Under the pieces are notes generated by a model. It saw nothing but the letters and a program-made list of their open reading frames with translations. It did no database searches and had not been told where the DNA came from. Shown piece by piece: positions 5,714-7,806 of a stretch of DNA of 7,806 nt. The DNA is from Gudongella sp964607545 (GTDB lineage Bacteria; Bacillota; Clostridia; Tissierellales; Tissierellaceae), in assembly GCA_964607545.1 (NCBI GenBank), contig CAZSLV010000090.1, positions 1-7,806 on the forward strand, written 5' to 3'. Made by a program: the position numbers and the translations under genes. Each line of letters starts with the position of its first letter. Position 1 is the stretch's first letter.

Positions 5714-6613
5714 ATGAAAAACAAGAACTTAGTCATGGGAGTAGTATTAATACTTATTGGACTTGCCTGGATCTTAAGTAACCTTGGCCTAATAGACATA
5801 AACCTATACTCAAGTTTTCTCTTAATAATAAGGGGATTTTTTGACCTATGGCCTGTAATCTTAATTATTGTAGGAATAGGGATAATATTTAAAAACGACA
5901 TGCTAAGTACCATCCTGTGGGTTTTATTCCTTGTTCTTCTTATTATCTACAGCTTGTTTTTTAAGGGGGATATCTTAAATACTAGAAGTAATGACTACCT
6001 TGAAGAGAAGATTTACACTGAAGAAATAAATGATAGGGTAGAGTTGGGAAACCTAGACCTTGACATTGGGGCTAGTAATTTTACAATTTCTTCTACAGAT
6101 GATAAATTAATAAGACTTAAGCAAGATGGAGCCTTTAAATACAAGGTCACAAGTAAGGGGAATGTAGAAAATGTAGAGCTTTCAAATAAAAGCACTAACC
6201 TCTATAACACTGGGCCAAGAAATTTAAGCCTAGAAATAAATAAAAACATCCCTTGGAAGCTAGATATAGATGTGGGGGCTGTATCAGGAGACCTTGACTT
6301 AAAAGATATCATAGTTAAAGATATAGACCTAGATATGGGGGCAGGTAATCTTGAAATTAGCCTGGGTAATTTAAGTGAAAAGTCCTACCTTGATCTTGAT
6401 GCTGGGGCTTCTAAAATTACCATTAACCTACCCAAGGATTCTGGTTTAAAAGTAGATTTTGATGGAGCCTTAAATAGCTCAAATATAGACTCTTTAGCCT
6501 TAACTAAACTTGGTGATGGAAACTACATTTCAAATAACTACGAAGAAGCAAAAGTTAAATTTGAAATAGAAGTAGATATGGGAGTAGGAAGTTTTGAAAT
6601 AAACTTCTACTAA
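5714..6613 (+). CDS. LiaF-like membrane protein with toast-rack type repeats
   Basis: The 299-residue protein has an N-terminal membrane part with helices at about 7-26, 34-59 (centred on LWPVILIIVGIGIIF) and 63-83, like the LiaI/LiaF (DUF5668) module. The C-terminal, probably extracytoplasmic, part is rich in beta strands. A motif D-[ILMV]-G-[AV] recurs: LDLDIGASNFTI (113-124), LDIDVGAVSGDL (183-194), IDLDMGAGNLEI (204-215), LDLDAGASKITI (226-237) and IEVDMGVGSFEI (285-296). These are typical of the toast-rack/DUF4097 fold found in LiaF and in putative adhesins. LiaF restrains the LiaS kinase in cell-envelope stress signalling, but no liaRS pair lies within this window, so that role is not shown. 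It probably shares a transcript with the yutG-like gene and ends at a bidirectional terminator. Confidence 0.85.
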   Translation: MKNKNLVMGVVLILIGLAWILSNLGLIDINLYSSFLLIIRGFFDLWPVILIIVGIGIIFKNDMLSTILWVLFLVLLIIYSLFFKGDILNTRSNDYLEEKIYTEEINDRVELGNLDLDIGASNFTISSTDDKLIRLKQDGAFKYKVTSKGNVENVELSNKSTNLYNTGPRNLSLEINKNIPWKLDIDVGAVSGDLDLKDIIVKDIDLDMGAGNLEISLGNLSEKSYLDLDAGASKITINLPKDSGLKVDFDGALNSSNIDSLALTKLGDGNYISNNYEEAKVKFEIEVDMGVGSFEINFY

Positions 6614-6618
6614 TAAAA

Positions 6619-6648
6619 AAAGCCTAAGATAAAAATATCTTAGGCTTT
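6619..6648. terminator. Bidirectional terminator between the LiaF-like and SixA-like genes
   Basis: A 13-bp stem (6619-6631 with 6636-6648, core AGCCTAAGATA/TATCTTAGGCT) has an AAAA loop. The minus strand reads a long T run after the stem, and the plus strand reads TTTAAATTT. It lies between the two convergent stop codons. Confidence 0.88.
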
Positions 6649-6652
6649 AAAT

Positions 6653-7153
6653 TTACTTGTCGTTAATTTCTACAAAGTCACGAGTTTGCAAGTACCATCT
6701 TAGCTCAGCCTTGGTTTCTCCTTCTCCAGCATCTGGGAACCTAAAACAAGCTGCAGTACCCTTTTTAAATCGAAGGAAGGTCCCTGAAATTTCTTGGCTC
6801 CACAGTGAAAGATAAGGTTGCTGGCCAACTACTATAGCAGCATCCCCAGGCTCAACTTCATCAAGAAGTTCTCTCAAGTGTCTTACACTACTACCAGTTC
6901 CAAGAAAGTCCAAATACTTTGGATCATCAAGCTTTAATTCCTCAACTAACATTTCAGCAGTTTCCCTAGCCCTAACCTTTGGACTAGAATAAACCTTTAC
7001 ATTATCATAAGAAGAAAGCATTGTCTTAAAACCAGAAACACTCTTCTTTAACAAGTTCTTCCCCCTAAGAGAAAGAGACCTTAAATCATCACTCTCAGCT
7101 TTTTCCTTATCCTCAGCCATCCCATGTCTATACAGTATAAGATATTTACTCAT
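6653..7153 (-). CDS. SixA-like phosphohistidine phosphatase, second His replaced
   Basis: SixA proteins of the histidine phosphatase superfamily remove phosphate from phosphohistidine in signalling proteins. The 166-residue protein has the right length for SixA and carries LYRHGMAE (7-14, nucleophile His10 with Arg9) and YSSPKVRARETAE (55-67, phosphate-binding Arg61). The family's later VGHNP-type block reads VVGQQPYLS here (108-116), so the second catalytic His is Gln111 (codon CAG, 6821-6823). The protein may have reduced or different activity, or may bind rather than hydrolyse. AAGGGGA (7161-7167) precedes the ATG by 7 bases. No partner histidine kinase is in the window. The superfamily is certain. 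The SixA subgroup is likely, and the substrate is unknown. Confidence 0.87.
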   Translation of the reverse strand: MSKYLILYRHGMAEDKEKAESDDLRSLSLRGKNLLKKSVSGFKTMLSSYDNVKVYSSPKVRARETAEMLVEELKLDDPKYLDFLGTGSSVRHLRELLDEVEPGDAAIVVGQQPYLSLWSQEISGTFLRFKKGTAACFRFPDAGEGETKAELRWYLQTRDFVEINDK

Positions 7154-7248
7154 ATATGATTCCCCTTTTTAAATAAAGTTTGTATTAAGGATAATACCCA
7201 CTTATCCCCAAGCCTACCCGAAATTAATAAACTATTACACATACACTA

Positions 7249-7277
7249 AATATACCCTATCCCCAGAAGTAATTCAA
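7249..7277 (-). promoter_or_regulatory. Promoter candidate for the SixA-like gene
   Basis: On the minus strand, TTGAAT (7277-7272) lies 17 bases from TATATT (7254-7249). This implies a leader of about 90 bases, which contains clustered G runs (7197-7219). The matches are good, but the distance to the start codon makes it less certain. Confidence 0.4.
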
Positions 7278-7313
7278 GAGTAAATAGAAAATAAAATCTT
7301 CCCATTTCTTTGA

Positions 7314-7344
7314 GAATTGTGGCTTGTGAATTGTGAATTGTCAT
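7314..7344. repeat. Tandem heptamers in the promoter of the regulator gene
   Basis: Four 7-base units in phase read TTGTGGC (7317-7323), TTGTGAA (7324-7330), TTGTGAA (7331-7337) and TTGTCAT (7338-7344). Equivalently, GAATTGT occurs at 7314, 7328 and 7335. One copy forms the -35 of the promoter. Confidence 0.75.
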
Positions 7345-7352
7345 GATATAAT
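7324..7352 (+). promoter_or_regulatory. Promoter for the winged-helix regulator gene
   Basis: TTGTGA (7324-7329) is separated by 17 bases from a perfect TATAAT (7347-7352). TGA (7344-7346) just upstream makes an extended TGN -10. The start point near 7359 gives a leader of about 27 bases, ending in AAAGGAGA before the ATG. Confidence 0.65.
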
Positions 7353-7370
7353 CATTCAGTAACCGAATGA
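7352..7370. promoter_or_regulatory. 19-bp palindromic operator candidate at the transcription start
   Basis: TCATTCAGTAACCGAATGA matches its own reverse complement except at one symmetric base pair and the central base. The hexamer arms TCATTC/GAATGA are perfect. It starts at the last base of the -10 and covers the expected start point, the classic position for a repressor site. Confidence 0.55.
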
Positions 7371-7385
7371 ACAAAGGAGAAAACA

Positions 7386-7806
7386 ATGGACACCTTAAAG
7401 AACAATAGTTTTTTTATACCCACAAATAAATACAAGGAACTCCTAGTCCTAGAAGCTGTACACAAAAACCCAAAGACAACCCAAAAACAACTTGGGGAAA
7501 CCATAGGGGCAGCAGCTTCCATGATTAATGCCTACATAGAAGAATGTGAAATGAATGGCTACATAAAAAGAGAATATAAGACTACAAAAAATGTCCTTTA
7601 CCATATAACTAAAAAAGGAATTAAGAGGAAAAAATACCTAAATATAAGCTACCTTGAAGAACTAATGGACCTTCACAAACTAGCAAAAGATGGAATAGAA
7701 ATCTTTCTTAAAGATGTAGTAAAAAAAGGCTACAAAAATATAATCCTCTACGGAGCAGGAGAAGTAGCAGAAATAATCCTAAGTGTAATAAACGACAAAT
7801 CAGTAA
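7386..7806 (+). CDS. Winged-helix regulator with a GAGE nucleotide-binding-like domain, partial
   Basis: The reading frame is open from the ATG at 7386 to the right edge, giving 140 residues with no stop. AAAGGAGA (7373-7380) precedes the start. Residues about 16-78 look like a MarR-type winged helix: KELLVLEAVHKNPKTTQKQL, then GAAASMINAYIEECEMNGYIKR as the recognition-helix region, and LYHITKKGIKRK as the wing. After a helical linker, KNIILYGAGEVAEIIL (117-132) begins what looks like a Rossmann-type fold with a GAGE loop. Proteins of this plan, as I recall, often lie at the head of surface-polysaccharide gene clusters in Clostridia. The operator palindrome just upstream suggests autoregulation. 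The C-terminal part and any following cluster lie outside the window, so the role is inferred. Confidence 0.8.
   Translation, partial: MDTLKNNSFFIPTNKYKELLVLEAVHKNPKTTQKQLGETIGAAASMINAYIEECEMNGYIKREYKTTKNVLYHITKKGIKRKKYLNISYLEELMDLHKLAKDGIEIFLKDVVKKGYKNIILYGAGEVAEIILSVINDKSV

Noticed and set aside
1..7806. CRISPR arrays, tRNA or rRNA genes, insertion sequences, attachment sites
   Set aside because: I saw no regularly spaced repeats, tRNA-like arms, transposase or integrase motifs, or terminal inverted repeats anywhere in the window.

Overview
The window looks like chromosomal DNA of a low-GC, Gram-positive anaerobe of the Bacillota, most likely Clostridia or Tissierellia. The grounds are the AT-rich composition, strong AGGAGG ribosome binding sites, TATAAT-type promoters often with an extended TGN, heavy use of AGG, CTA and ATA codons, a sortase, a minimal TatAC translocase, a LiaF-like membrane protein and lipoproteins with clear lipoboxes. 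The genus cannot be fixed from the sequence alone. There are no rRNA, tRNA, CRISPR or insertion-sequence signals.

Left part (1-4538, all + strand). First comes a monocistronic lipoprotein gene (134-1207) with its own promoter and terminator. It encodes two tandem copies of a domain of about 145 residues. Next is a likely operon of a lipoprotein-type ApbE flavin transferase (1286-2368), nucleoside diphosphate kinase (2382-2786) and a class A sortase (2840-3526). A tatA-tatC pair (3608-4538) follows with its own promoter candidate, overlapping by 17 bases and ending at a bidirectional terminator.

Middle part. On the minus strand, 4587-4928 is a small lipoprotein with one FMN-binding domain and an SGAT flavinylation site, driven by a very good promoter. 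The 234-base divergent region 4929-5162 holds that promoter, a perfect 16-bp palindrome and a GTGTAAA direct repeat. To the right, on the + strand, are a YutG-type PgpA-family gene (5163-5672) and a LiaF-like 'toast-rack' membrane protein (5714-6613), ended by a second bidirectional terminator.

Right part. A SixA-like histidine phosphatase (6653-7153, minus) lacks the usual second catalytic His. A winged-helix regulator joined to the start of a GAGE-containing nucleotide-binding-like domain runs off the right edge. Its promoter carries tandem heptamers over the -35 and a near-perfect 19-bp palindrome just after the -10.

How the genes may work together. ApbE attaches FMN to exported proteins, and the 113-residue lipoprotein is an obvious substrate. 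The tandem lipoprotein appears to be a diverged relative of the same domain, because both copies keep D-x-x-S-S-V-T where FMN-binding domains have D-x-x-S-G-A-T. Together they suggest a surface flavin electron-transfer module, although no membrane quinone or NADH dehydrogenase partner lies in the window. Sortase, TatAC and the LiaF-like protein make this a cell-envelope neighbourhood. The degenerate tandem domain is the most unusual item. The rest are mostly known families in an interesting arrangement.
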